Below are positions 49,598 to 58,789 of a stretch of DNA of 64,000 nucleotides, one piece after another. How positions within the stretch are numbered: position 1 is the first letter of the stretch; each line of letters begins with the position of its first letter. The notes below the pieces were generated by a model. That model searched no databases and was not told the origin of the DNA. It saw nothing but the letters and a program-made list of their open reading frames with translations. The stretch lies in contig CBDDCH010000002.1 of NCBI GenBank assembly GCA_965226215.1, positions 3,410,001-3,474,000 on the forward strand. Reading direction: 5' to 3'. The translations under genes and the position numbers were made by a program. Origin of the DNA: G963668345 sp965226215. GTDB taxonomy: Bacteria; Acidobacteriota; Terriglobia; Bryobacterales; UBA6623.

Positions 49598-50586
49598 TCC
49601 CGGCCGTTGAAACTAAAATACTCCCCAACGACCAGATGGTCGTTGTCCAACGTGATCTTGCATAAGAAGCCCGCCACGGTCTCGCTTCGGAAGCGGAAAT
49701 CCGTCAACCGTACTGCCGACCCTTCGGGAGCGGAGTCAACTTGAGCGTACGCGAACTGAGCAAAGCGAGCGTAGGCTCGCCCGGTTTCGCTATTCCAAGC
49801 CGACTCCAACGCCGGTCCGGGCTGTGGTTTGTAGTAGCGCTGGCCGGCTGTTGGGTCATAGGGAGCAAGGTCGAGAAAGTCCATGCTGGAAACCTGGTAA
49901 TAGCGCTCCGTTTCGACGAAGGTCCTCCAGCCGAGTGGCTTGAGCAGCTCAGGAAATGCCGCTACTCGGACCGCGGGAGCCCCATCGTAGAGGTGAGCGT
50001 CGATCGCTATCAACACCTGCTGATGAAATATAGCTTTGATGCTGATGTATGCGGCGAGTGCAATCAGAGAAATCAAAGCCAGGTGGCCGCCCCGATTCGG
50101 TGGCGCGCCGATCTCGCGGTGAACGAGCGCGAAGACGGTCGGTGCGAGCGTTGCAATTAGGAGCGCCACCCAAATCCAGGGGTCGACGATGAAAAGAACA
50201 TCCCACTGATACCAGCGGTCAGAGAAGGGCAGCCATGCGCGAACTCCGTAGGGGTTGCACAAGTCAAGGAGTGGGTGAGTCAGGGCGGCTATGATCGCCA
50301 GTAACCAGCTTCGAAGCCATGGTGGCGGGTTAGCCCCCTTGCGCAGCCACCACCGTGGTCCTTCCACCAAAGCCACCGCGAGAGCTGCCATCATGGGCAC
50401 TGCCGGTATGGAGTGCGTGATGTGCCGGTGATAATTCAAATAGTTGATCGAAGAGGTGGAGGTGACGATGTCGATATCGGGGATATTCGCCGCCACAACG
50501 CACAACAAGGTTGCCCGCGGCGCCACTTGGCCTAGTTGGGTCCGAGCCAGAAGAAGGCCTACCAACGTGTGGGTCAAGTTATCCAT
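49594..50586 (-). CDS. YdjM-like metal-dependent membrane hydrolase
   Basis: The 330-residue product begins MDNLTHTLVGLLLARTQLGQ, the classic start of the LexA-binding inner-membrane hydrolase (YdjM) family. NIPDIDIV near residue 35, HRHITHSIPAVP near 52 and LTHPLLDLCNPYGVRAWLPF near 100 supply the conserved His and Asp metal ligands. About five membrane spans occupy the first 200 residues, and a soluble C-terminal domain follows. It begins two bases after the stop of the lipid-kinase gene and overlaps the HupE-like gene. The physiological substrate is unknown; an envelope or lipid role is suggested by the operon. Confidence 0.85.
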   Translation of the reverse strand: MDNLTHTLVGLLLARTQLGQVAPRATLLCVVAANIPDIDIVTSTSSINYLNYHRHITHSIPAVPMMAALAVALVEGPRWWLRKGANPPPWLRSWLLAIIAALTHPLLDLCNPYGVRAWLPFSDRWYQWDVLFIVDPWIWVALLIATLAPTVFALVHREIGAPPNRGGHLALISLIALAAYISIKAIFHQQVLIAIDAHLYDGAPAVRVAAFPELLKPLGWRTFVETERYYQVSSMDFLDLAPYDPTAGQRYYKPQPGPALESAWNSETGRAYARFAQFAYAQVDSAPEGSAVRLTDFRFRSETVAGFLCKITLDNDHLVVGEYFSFNGRE

Positions 50587-50588
50587 GA

Positions 50589-51560
50589 CTAACCGGTGGG
50601 TCGGGAATAGGATGCCTCGGGATCTGCTCGGCCCATAAAGCGTTCGGCATACTCGGGCGGAAGCAGCAAACGGACCCTTTCCGAAGCCATCTCGACGGTG
50701 GCCGGTAGGCGGCCCGCCAGTTCGCCGTCTACCTCGACGTAAATCGGTTTCCTATCACGATCCATGAACTCGACCCGGTTCGCGCGGTGGAAAGAAACAC
50801 CACTGACACCGTCCAGGCTGCGGGTTGCCATTCGGGCTAAGTAGCCCACGTAACGGAGTGGAGATTCGCCGCGGAAGATAGCCACGTCGAATTGTTCCGA
50901 AAAAAGGTGTGCCCCGGGCGTGATGACGAGGCGTCCACCGTACAACCGGCTCTTGCTGACAAGTGCAAAAGTGGCTTCGTGAACTTCGTCGCCGACTCGA
51001 ACCTGGAAGGGATCAAATCTTCTTTTAAGCTGCTCGATCGACCCGAGCCAATAGGCCCCCTCGCCCAGGTATGCCTTCAACCGGGTGTTGAGGTGATAGA
51101 CGATTTGGGCGTCGACGCCCACCCCACAGAGAAGGAGAAAATGTCGCGCATCAGGTTTGGGCTGCTCGAAACGAACCAGGCCCACGGGGACCGAGCAGCT
51201 GGTCAACCTCGGCAGCAACGCCGCGGCCTTTTCTACATTTACCGGGATGCCGGCCTGCTCGGCGAGCAGGTTGGCCGTTCCGGAGGGCAGCGCCAGCAGG
51301 GTTGCTTCCGATCCCGCCAGGACGCACACCGCCTCGTTCAACGAGCCGTCGCCACCGCTGATCGCGATCAGGTCAGATCCGTGCGTCAGGGCTTGCTTCG
51401 TCAAGCGAACGACGTCCCCCGGCTTGGTGGTGGCAACTAGGTCCACCCGCTCGATCCACTTTTGGAGAATTTGTCGGGCCGCTTCGACTTTAGCTTGGCG
51501 CCGGCTTTGACGACGTCCGGAAACCGGATTGTAGATCAGAGCAGCTCGGTGAAAGGGCAT
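50589..51560 (-). CDS. Diacylglycerol/sphingosine-kinase-like lipid kinase
   Basis: The 323 residues start MPFHRAALIYNPVSGRR, with the NPVSG phosphate loop at residues 11-15. The family signature ISGGDGSLNEAV is near residue 67 and LPSGTANLLA near 92. The second domain contains the beta-sandwich marks LYGGRLVITPGAHLFSEQFD. Such enzymes phosphorylate diacylglycerol, ceramide or isoprenoid-type lipids at the inner membrane; the exact lipid cannot be told. It is the first gene of the three-gene operon. No ribosome site precedes the ATG, and only 28 bases separate it from divergent ligA. Confidence 0.9.
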   Translation of the reverse strand: MPFHRAALIYNPVSGRRQSRRQAKVEAARQILQKWIERVDLVATTKPGDVVRLTKQALTHGSDLIAISGGDGSLNEAVCVLAGSEATLLALPSGTANLLAEQAGIPVNVEKAAALLPRLTSCSVPVGLVRFEQPKPDARHFLLLCGVGVDAQIVYHLNTRLKAYLGEGAYWLGSIEQLKRRFDPFQVRVGDEVHEATFALVSKSRLYGGRLVITPGAHLFSEQFDVAIFRGESPLRYVGYLARMATRSLDGVSGVSFHRANRVEFMDRDRKPIYVEVDGELAGRLPATVEMASERVRLLLPPEYAERFMGRADPEASYSRPTG

Positions 51561-51588
51561 TCGAAGTAATTTCTATAATAGAACGGCC
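51561..51588. promoter_or_regulatory. Very short divergent promoter between lipid kinase and ligA
   Basis: TTCTATAATAGAA (51571-51583) is nearly symmetric and offers TATAAT to ligA and TATTAT or TATAGA to the kinase gene. TATAAT ends ten bases before the ligA ATG. With no ribosome sites on either side, both transcripts may be leaderless. Confidence 0.5.
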
Positions 51589-53607
51589 ATGCCGGAGCCA
51601 GTTTCCACCGAGGACGCAGCTCGCACAGTCGCGTCTCTGCGCGAAACAATCCGGCGCCACGAGCACCTGTATTACGTCCTTGATCAGCCCGAGATCAGCG
51701 ACGTCGAGTACGACGCGCTCGTTGCCCGCCTGAAAAAGATCGAACAGCGACATCCCGAGCTCGTCACACCCGACTCTCCGACCCAGCGTGTCGGCGGCAG
51801 CCCGCGAGAAGGCTTTGTTAAGGCGCCGCATCAGTCACCGATGCTGAGTCTCGACAATGCGTTCGATGAAGAAGCCGTGCGAGACTTCGACCGGCGTGTT
51901 CGCGACCTGACGAACCTCGAGATCGTTGACTATGTCGGTGAACTGAAGCTGGACGGCGTGTCCCTGGCGGTACATTTTTCGAGAGGTCGAATGACCCGTG
52001 CGCTCACGCGAGGTGACGGGTTCACGGGTGAAGATATCACCGAGAATGCGCGCACCATCCGCTCGCTTCCCCTCGTTGTCCAGCAGTCACGGGAACATTC
52101 TTTACCCGCTGAGTTTGACGTCCGGGGGGAAGTTGTTATCAACCGTAAGGCGTTCGAGCGGCTGAATGCCGAGCGCTTGAAGGATAACCAGGCTACCTTC
52201 GCGAATCCGCGCAATGCCGCCGCGGGCTCCCTGCGAGTGCTCGACCCTCGAATCACGGCCTCTCGACGGCTCGAGTTTTTCGTGTACGGCCTTCTGGCTG
52301 ATGGGGGCCCCTTGCTGGAAAGTCACTGGGATACGCTCGACGCATTGGTTGCCCTCGGGTTCAAAGTGAATTCACACCGGGCCAAGCTTCGTGGTGCCGA
52401 CGAATTAGTAGCTTTTAGGTCCCGTTGGAAGGACAAGCGAGAGAACCTTCCCTACGAGATAGACGGCTTGGTGTTCAAAGTGGACTCGACTGCGCTGCAG
52501 TCCACGCTGGGGAGTACTGCCCGTGCTCCCCGCTGGGCCACTGCCTATAAGTTGGCGGCTGAACAGGCAGAGACGTGGGTCCAAGACATCGAGGTACACG
52601 TTGGGCGCACGGGCGCATTGACACCTCGGGCCCTGCTTGAACCGGTTGGTGTCGGCGGCGTGACGGTTTCGCGCGCCACGCTCCATAACCAGGACGAAAT
52701 CGAACGACTCGGGTTGCAGATCGGTGATACGGTCCTGGTCGAGCGCAGCGGCGATGTCATCCCCAAGGTTGTCAGAGTCACGGTCCAGGGGGGAAACCGG
52801 CGGCCGTTTCTCCCGCCGGAGAATTGTCCGGTTTGCGGCACCAAGGTAGTTCGTGAGCAGGGAGAGGTTATTCGACGCTGTATCAACACCAACTGCCGCG
52901 CGCGGCTGAGGGAGTCGATCTTGCACTTCGCGTCTCGCCGAGCGATGAACATCGACGGGCTGGGCGAAGCCCTCGTCGAGCAACTTGTCGGCCCAGGGAT
53001 GGTGAAGAGCGTCGCCGACCTCTACGATTTGACCGCCGAAAAGCTGGAAGCGCTCGATCGCATGGGAAAGAAGTCCGCCGCCAATTTGATTGGCAACATT
53101 GACAAATCTCGCTCAACGCCCTTGCCGCGGGTTCTGTTTGCCCTGGGTATCCGCTACGTGGGCGAGCGCACGGCTCAGATCATCGCCGACCGCTTTCCGA
53201 ACGTCGATTTGTTGGCGGCCGCTTCGATCGAAGAGCTGCAAGAGATCGAAGAGGTTGGGCCGCGGATCGCCGAGACCGTGCGCGACTTCTTCCAGGAGCC
53301 CAACAACCTTTCCCTCATAGAGCAGTTGCGAGAGACAGGACTGCAGTTGAGTCGGGAGACGGCCACGCAGGCCGGCGGAAAACTAGAAGGCCTTACCTTT
53401 GTTCTGACAGGCACGTTGCCGAGCCTTACGCGGGAGGCGGCCACCGAACGCATTGAAGCGGCCGGCGGAAAGGTTACGAAGGCGGTCAGCGAAAACACCG
53501 ACTACGTTGTTGCCGGCGAAAGTGCGGGATCGAAGCTCGAAAAAGCACACCGGCTTGGCAGGCCTGTGATCGGGGAGGAGGAGTTGCTTGAGCTGCTTGG
53601 CGCCTAA
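51589..53607 (+). CDS. ligA: NAD-dependent DNA ligase
   Basis: The 672-residue length is standard. LigA seals nicks with NAD as the adenylate donor. The Ia domain (EHLYYVLDQPEISDVEYDAL) is at residues 25-44, the adenylated lysine is K120 in GELKLDGVSL, and the nucleotidyltransferase domain contains PRNAAAGSLR and YEIDGLVFKV. The OB domain follows (VGRTGALTPRALLEPVGVGG). A four-cysteine zinc finger (CPVCG, then CINTNC) is near residues 408-432. Helix-hairpin-helix repeats (FALGIRYVGERTAQ, IEEVGPRIAETV) and a C-terminal BRCT domain (GLTFVLTGTLPSLTREAA) complete it. Nothing is missing. Confidence 0.98.
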   Translation: MPEPVSTEDAARTVASLRETIRRHEHLYYVLDQPEISDVEYDALVARLKKIEQRHPELVTPDSPTQRVGGSPREGFVKAPHQSPMLSLDNAFDEEAVRDFDRRVRDLTNLEIVDYVGELKLDGVSLAVHFSRGRMTRALTRGDGFTGEDITENARTIRSLPLVVQQSREHSLPAEFDVRGEVVINRKAFERLNAERLKDNQATFANPRNAAAGSLRVLDPRITASRRLEFFVYGLLADGGPLLESHWDTLDALVALGFKVNSHRAKLRGADELVAFRSRWKDKRENLPYEIDGLVFKVDSTALQSTLGSTARAPRWATAYKLAAEQAETWVQDIEVHVGRTGALTPRALLEPVGVGGVTVSRATLHNQDEIERLGLQIGDTVLVERSGDVIPKVVRVTVQGGNRRPFLPPENCPVCGTKVVREQGEVIRRCINTNCRARLRESILHFASRRAMNIDGLGEALVEQLVGPGMVKSVADLYDLTAEKLEALDRMGKKSAANLIGNIDKSRSTPLPRVLFALGIRYVGERTAQIIADRFPNVDLLAAASIEELQEIEEVGPRIAETVRDFFQEPNNLSLIEQLRETGLQLSRETATQAGGKLEGLTFVLTGTLPSLTREAATERIEAAGGKVTKAVSENTDYVVAGESAGSKLEKAHRLGRPVIGEEELLELLGA

Positions 53608-53722
53608 CTGCAACTGTGACAGAGTAGAGCTTGAGTGTTACCCGCGTGTGCCTGGACCGGGCGTAAATATGGCGCTCGCAGGGGGTTATGGTTGATACTG
53701 GAACAGCAAGGGAGGTGGGGCC

Positions 53723-53995
53723 GTGAATCGGAGAGATCTGTTGACGTTGGGCGTGGCTTCGGGTACGGCGGGGGCTGCCGGCCTTGGTCTTGGCTACCGG
53801 TACCACGGACCATTGCGGCGCTTGCAGGACAAGTTCGAGGCGGGGAAGAAGCCTCCGGCTAATACGCCCCGCGCGAAGTTCCGCGCGCGGTCTCGAACGA
53901 TCACGGAACTTCACCGAAGGCAGACGAAGAAAGGACGTCCAAGCGCTGAAGACGAAGTACGAAGGGGCCTTCCTGGGGAAGTTTCGCGTCTGTAG
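53723..53995 (+). pseudogene. Tat-signal secreted protein, N-terminal fragment
   Basis: GTG 53723 follows GGAGGTGGGG and begins MNRRDLLTLGVASGTAGAAG-type Tat signal sequence (first residue read from GTG). The frame then reads LGYRYHGPLRRLQDKFEAGK and loses sense. A shifted frame reads DVQALKTKYEGAFLGKFRV near 53940-53990, the likely continuation. After that the sequence passes directly into the glycosyltransferase fragment. It is a decayed gene fragment of unknown function. Confidence 0.5.
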
Positions 53996-54000
53996 CTGTA

Positions 54001-55185
54001 ATGACGATTCTGTCAACAACAGTTGCAAGCTACATTCAAGAGGGCAGGCCGTATGGTCTCCTCATGGGTTGCCTTGGGGTTGCCCTCGTGTCATGGCAGG
54101 AAGCAGTTGAGGGAAAACATCGCCGGCTGGGCTTGCTGGGGCTCGCGGTGAGCTTGTTCTGCGCCATTCAGACCCATTACTACGGCGTTCTCTTGTTGTT
54201 TCCTTTAGCACTTGGCGAATTGATTCGTACTGTCTCGCGCAAGCGAATGGACGCCGCTGTTTGGAGCGCGTTGGCCGTCGGAAGCTCTTCGGTTCTGATG
54301 CTGCTGCCGCTGGTTGGGGCGGCAAGCGACTGCACACGGAACCCATGGAACCCAGTTTCTTTGGGGAGGTTCCTTCACTTCCCTATTGGGCTATTCGAGC
54401 AGCTGCTTCCTCCCGTAGTGTTGATTCTGGGCCTGCTGGGCGTTTTACGGCTGGGAAGAAACAGTTTGGTTGAGGGCGAGGGCCACGGCGCGGACGTCTC
54501 GAAGCACGAACTCGGGGTTATTATTGGACTTTGCGCCTTCCCCATAGTTGTGTTGGCGACTTCCCTTCTTGTGACGGACTCGCTCTCGTTGCGCTACCTG
54601 CTCCCTACCGTTGTCGGTTACGCCATACTCGCCCCCGTGCTTCTGCTACCCACAAGCGGGAAGCGATCTCTTGTCGGCGCCGTGGCGCTTGTTAGCCTCT
54701 CTGTGTGGTACTGCATCAATATTTGGGAGACAAGTAATTTCGTGTCGAATCAGCGTAATAGAATTCCGCACCCTGAAGCCCTGCGGCCCTATGATAGCGA
54801 AGAGCGGCTTCCCATCGTGGTCGCGAGCTATCTTCGATTCTTCCAGTTGGCATACTATTGGCCGCCCGAGCTGCGAAGTAGGATCTACTACCTTACCAGC
54901 CGGGAAGCTGCTCTTCAGTTCGAAGGGAACGACACGGGTGGAACTTGCTGCAACTCGACTGGCTCCCTGGGTGCCACTCAATATTCGACCCTATGACAAC
55001 TTTGTGTCACAACATCAAAAATTCCTTCTCTTGCAAAGGGGGGGGGCTGGCAGAAACGCCGATTACTCGCCGACGGCGCTCAACTTGATCTCCAAGGCAC
55101 TCTTAACGATTACCTCGTTTATATAGTGCGTCTGGCTGATTCAGACCGAGATCCGCTGGAAGCGGACCTCCTTGAAGGCCCATGA
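54001..55185 (+). pseudogene. Membrane glycosyltransferase (PMT/GT39-like), 5'-truncated and twice frameshifted
   Basis: The frame from 54001 gives about 315 sensible residues with six or more membrane spans (LLGLAVSLFCAIQTHYYGVL, VLMLLPLVGAA, LRYLLPTVVGYAILAPVLLL). The opening GRPYGLLMGCLGVALVSWQ is the mid-protein region of dolichyl-phosphate-mannose-type transferases, so the catalytic N-terminus is missing. Near 54940 the frame shifts (VELAATRLAPWVPLNIRPYD), and at a run of nine G (55038-55046) it shifts back (GWQKRRLLADGAQLDLQGTL), ending at TGA 55183-55185. Two compensating indels and truncation make it a pseudogene, unless the indels are sequencing errors. Confidence 0.65.
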
Positions 55186-55190
55186 GGGAG

Positions 55191-55533
55191 GGCGTCCTCC
55201 CTGGCCCCTCCCTCACGGTGGCGGCGTTGTACCGCCGGCGCTGGCGGAGCGAACAGTTTTTCCGGACTTGGAAGCAGAATCTGCGGGTCAAGAGCTTCGT
55301 CGGCACATCGGCCAATGCGGTGTTGATGCGGATTGGGACAGCTAGGGATCGCGATACGGCTTGGGAAGTACCGGATGCTGCGATCGTGTTGCGGCTGGTC
55401 GTTGGCGAATCGGATAGCCTTGTTGCGGCTGCCAATGTTCGTCTACCGCGACTTACAGCTGTGGCGGGATCCACCGTTTCGAGCGCCGCCGACGCCCCCA
55501 GGCCTCGTCGACGAGCCGTTACAACTGCCCTGA
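55191..55533 (+). pseudogene. IS4-family transposase, C-terminal remnant
   Basis: TVAALYRRRWRSEQFFRTWK and QNLRVKSFVGTSANAVLMRI are the region around the catalytic glutamate (in RRRWRSEQFF) of IS4-type transposases. At about 55333 the frame shifts and continues LGIAIRLGKYRMLRSCCGWS and LPMFVYRDLQLWRDPPFRAP to TGA 55531-55533. The N-terminal two thirds are missing. Confidence 0.7.
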
Positions 55534-55698
55534 GCACGACATTAGTTGGACAGCCGGAGGCTTCTAATCGGGGGTCTGCCCTGCCGGAAGCCTCCGGGGG
55601 GCACATCTTGTCCCGTAGAATCAATAGAGCGGTCGGCAAACGGCTGCTAATTTGGACAGCTCAGCGACATGTCACGCCCCTACATTTCCAGGCGCCCA

Positions 55699-55775
55699 AC
55701 AGACCTGTAGGGACACAACATGCTGCTCCGGTCTGCACTTGCCTTGAACGTGAGTGTATTGATGAAATGGACTAC
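55699..55775. repeat. Dispersed repeat unit, copy B
   Basis: CTGTAGGGACACAACATGCT followed by a tail with GAACGTGAGTGTATTGATGA is a decayed relative of 9867-9945. It lies just upstream of msrP, as the other copy lies upstream of the locus-2 operon. Confidence 0.55.
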
Positions 55776-55788
55776 TGAGGAGGGGGCT

Positions 55789-56826
55789 GTGACAGCTAAG
55801 AAAGCACTTTCCCTACCGTGTCTTGACCCAACTCCGGAAGACGTGTTTCTGCATCGCAGACGATTCGTGAAAGGCCTGTCGCTCGCCGGAGCTGCGATGA
55901 TGATGGCTCCTGGGGTGCGAGAGATCACAGCCCAGGACGTCTCGACGATGGATCCACTTGCTGTACCGTTGAGCCGCCCGGACGTCTTCCCCGCGAAACG
56001 AAATCCGAAATTCGATCCGAAGGGCGTCAAACTAACGAAAAGACTGATGGCGGCGATTCACAACAATTTTTATGAGTTTCTCCCCGGCCGCGGGGGACCC
56101 GTCTGGCAGTTCACGGAAAAATTCAAAATCGAACCTTGGAAAGTCGAAGTGAGCGGCGAATGCAATAAACCACGCACGTTCGACCTAGACGATCTTTTCA
56201 AGTTCGAGCACGAAGAGAGGATCTACCACTTTCGCTGCGTGGAAACTTGGGCTATGAACATTCCATGGACAGGGTTCCCGCTCAAGAAGCTGTTAGAGGC
56301 GGTGGATCCCAAGAGCACGGCGCGACACGTGCGATTCATCACGGCTTACAAGTCCAACGAGATGCCGGGTGTATCGGAGAAGGATTATCCGTGGCCGTAC
56401 TTCGAGGCGCTGCGGATGGACGAGGCCATGCACGATCTGACGATGGTTGTCACGGGAGTGTATGGGAAACCTCTGCTCAAGCAGCATGGAGCGCCGGTGC
56501 GAACGATTGTTCCCTGGAAGTACGGCTACAAGTCTCCCAAGTCCATCGTAAAAATCCAGCTCGTAAAGAAAAAACCGGGGACCTTCTGGTCCGCCGGGCC
56601 GTACAAACATGAGTACGGTTATTTCAGCAACGTTAACCCGAACATACCGCACCCCCGCTGGTCGCAAGAGTGGGACTACATGCTTGTGCCGAACGCCCGT
56701 CCTCGCAAGGGGCCACGACGGCCTACCGAGATCTTCAACGGCTACGGCGAGTTGGTAGCGAGCCTCTATCCGGATGAGCCCCGAACGCTCCAGAAGCCGC
56801 TACGTCCGGGGCAGGTCGCGCGGTAG
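55789..56826 (+). CDS. msrP: Protein-methionine-sulfoxide reductase, catalytic subunit (YedY)
   Basis: GTG 55789 is preferred because GAGGAGGGGG lies just upstream; ATG 55762 is the alternative. The 345-residue protein has a Tat signal (HRRRFVKGLSLAGAAMMMAP, residues 22-41) and is the periplasmic molybdenum-cofactor subunit that repairs oxidised methionines in exported proteins. The molybdenum ligand is C150 in YHFRCVETWAMNIPWTGFPL. Other marks are YPWPYFEALRMDEAMHDLTM and VPWKYGYKSPKSIVKI. The usual membrane heme partner MsrQ does not follow: an 84-codon frame cut by IS256 copy 3 comes next. It stands among pseudogenes but looks intact. Confidence 0.95.
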   Translation: MTAKKALSLPCLDPTPEDVFLHRRRFVKGLSLAGAAMMMAPGVREITAQDVSTMDPLAVPLSRPDVFPAKRNPKFDPKGVKLTKRLMAAIHNNFYEFLPGRGGPVWQFTEKFKIEPWKVEVSGECNKPRTFDLDDLFKFEHEERIYHFRCVETWAMNIPWTGFPLKKLLEAVDPKSTARHVRFITAYKSNEMPGVSEKDYPWPYFEALRMDEAMHDLTMVVTGVYGKPLLKQHGAPVRTIVPWKYGYKSPKSIVKIQLVKKKPGTFWSAGPYKHEYGYFSNVNPNIPHPRWSQEWDYMLVPNARPRKGPRRPTEIFNGYGELVASLYPDEPRTLQKPLRPGQVAR

Positions 56827-56859
56827 ACGGCTTCGATCTAAGCGGTTCTAAACAAGTCA

Positions 56860-57054
56860 ATGAAAGGGTCGAGGATGGAAAGTGTGGTGCGGGCCGCCAT
56901 AGGAGGCTCGTTCACGACATTGGCGGAAGTCCTGAGGTATAACATCGGGGTACCTGCGCTCTGGAGGCGTTACTCGAGAAATACCTTGAAGCAAACCTCC
57001 GGGAGCCGGAAGAAGACCGCTCTCCCCGCAGTAGAAGGGGGTCCGATGAAGGCC
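56860..57054 (+). pseudogene. Small frame of unknown function cut by IS256 copy 3
   Basis: ATG 56860 opens a frame (MKGSRMESVVRAAIGGSFTT and on) that reaches the target site ATGAAGGCC in frame. If the IS is removed it continues TAYRYQPAAGESHDSEPQS after 58478, 84 residues in total. There is no recognised family, so it may not be a real gene. Confidence 0.25.
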
Positions 57055-58468
57055 GAGATATTGTCAAATGTTGTGGATGGGCGAGGTCAGGCGGCGTTTT
57101 CCTGAACCATCAATCCATCCTTGAAAACCTTTCCCTCTAAGACATGAACAATCACTTCCGAACCGTTCAGGCGTCGCCAGTGGCGCTCGGCTTGGCGGGC
57201 CAGCATGAAGACCATCGTTAACGACGCTTCGCGGCTGCCACAACCCTTCGTTCGTCGCTGCCGCAAACGGACCGTCGCAAAGGTGGACTCGATCGGGTTC
57301 GTCGTCCGCAAGTGCCCCCAGTGCTCGGCCGGAAAGTCGTAGAAAGCCAGCAGCACTTGGCGGTCTTTTTCCAGGCACTCGACCGCTTTGGGGAACTTCT
57401 TCTCGTATAGGTTCTTGAAACGGTCCAGAGCGGCCTCCGCCGTCTGCCGACTCTCGGCAAGATAGATGTCGCGCAGCGCCTGCTTGGCTTTGCCCTGCAT
57501 GCTCTGCGGCAGCTTATTGAGCACGTTGGCCGTCTTGTGGAGCCAGCAGCGTTGCTCACCGGTCGCCGGATAGACTTTCCGCAGTGCCGCCCAAAACCCC
57601 ATCGCTCCGTCGCCCACCGCCAACTTCGGCGGCAGCTCGAGCCCCTGCCGTTTCAAGTCCTCCAGCAACTCCTGCCACGACAGTTCGCTTTCGCGAAAGC
57701 CGTCGTGCACCGCCAGCAGTTGCTTGCGACCGTCTTCGAGTGCTCCCATCACAACCAGCAAACACTGCCGTTCATCGTCCAGACGAACATTCGAGTAGAT
57801 GCCATCGGCCCAAATGTAAACAAACCGCTGGCCGCTGAGGTCACGCTTTGACCAAGCCTCGTACTCGCGGCGCCAGACGTCTTTGAGACGCACCACCGTC
57901 GTCGCCGACAGGCCCGGAGCGTCGGGCCCCAGCAAGGCCTCCAGCGCTTCGCTGAAATCGCCCGTCGAGATCCCTTTCAGGTACAACCAGGGGATCAACT
58001 CCTCCACACTCTTCGTGCGCCGCAGATACGGCGGCAGGATCTGGGAAGTGAAACGAAAGCGCCGGCCCTGCTCATCGACTCGGCGATCGTCGACCCGCGG
58101 CGCCTGGATCTTCAGCTGACCCACGCCGCTGACGATGGTGCGCTCGCGGGCGTGACCGTTGCGCACCACCAGCCGCCGGCCGTCCTGGTCGACTTCGTGC
58201 TGATGCGTTTCGATGTAGGCGGTCACTTCGGCTTCCACGGCCTTGACGAGCATCTGGCGCGCTCCTTGGCGCAGCACCTCATCCAAGGGCGAGCGTTCCT
58301 TTCCATCAATGACTTGGGGGTTGACTTGACTGCTGCTCTCAGCAGCTTCACACTGACTCATGGCGTATCCTCCTTGTTCCTTTCCAGAAAACGATTGAGT
58401 TGCTTCCTCAATCGTCAGGATACGCCGCCTCCCCTCAGAGGCTCATCCACAACTTCTGGTTATAGCTC
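57055..58468 (-). mobile_element. IS256-family insertion sequence, copy 3 (1414 bp)
   Basis: It is bounded by a perfect 9-bp target duplication ATGAAGGCC (57046-57054 and 58469-58477). It has the same orientation and transposase sequence as copy 1. Confidence 0.95.
57087..58361 (-). CDS. IS256-family (mutator-type) transposase, copy 3
   Basis: This 424-residue intact transposase has the same protein sequence as copy 1. It has the DDE residues D186, D251 and E358 and the AGGAGG ribosome site. Perfect target duplication and identity suggest recent movement. Confidence 0.96.
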   Translation of the reverse strand: MSQCEAAESSSQVNPQVIDGKERSPLDEVLRQGARQMLVKAVEAEVTAYIETHQHEVDQDGRRLVVRNGHARERTIVSGVGQLKIQAPRVDDRRVDEQGRRFRFTSQILPPYLRRTKSVEELIPWLYLKGISTGDFSEALEALLGPDAPGLSATTVVRLKDVWRREYEAWSKRDLSGQRFVYIWADGIYSNVRLDDERQCLLVVMGALEDGRKQLLAVHDGFRESELSWQELLEDLKRQGLELPPKLAVGDGAMGFWAALRKVYPATGEQRCWLHKTANVLNKLPQSMQGKAKQALRDIYLAESRQTAEAALDRFKNLYEKKFPKAVECLEKDRQVLLAFYDFPAEHWGHLRTTNPIESTFATVRLRQRRTKGCGSREASLTMVFMLARQAERHWRRLNGSEVIVHVLEGKVFKDGLMVQENAA

Positions 58469-58789
58469 ATGAAGGCCACGGCGTACCGTTATCAGCCGGC
58501 AGCAGGGGAGTCGCACGACAGTGAACCCCAATCGTGAGACCGTCAGTTAAGGGGGTGGTCGCCGTTGGCTGCAAAAGTATTGCCCGGCGGGGTTGATGGG
58601 ATCCACTCTGGAAGTAGCTGAGCCGAGGATAGGGCCATGCGGGGACGCAAGCCGAGCGCCGACTCAGTCGCCGGAATGGCCGGGGGCGGCTGCGGCCGCC
58701 TCCCCAAGCAGTCATTCTGGCCCCCAGGCGATAAATCCCGGGGGTTTGGGGGCGGCGCCCCCAACCAAAGATGTTGTCGCGCAGCGACC

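Noticed and set aside
32051..58468. Composite transposon built from IS256 copies 1 and 3
   Set aside because: Each copy has its own flanking duplication, perfect for copy 3, which shows separate insertions.
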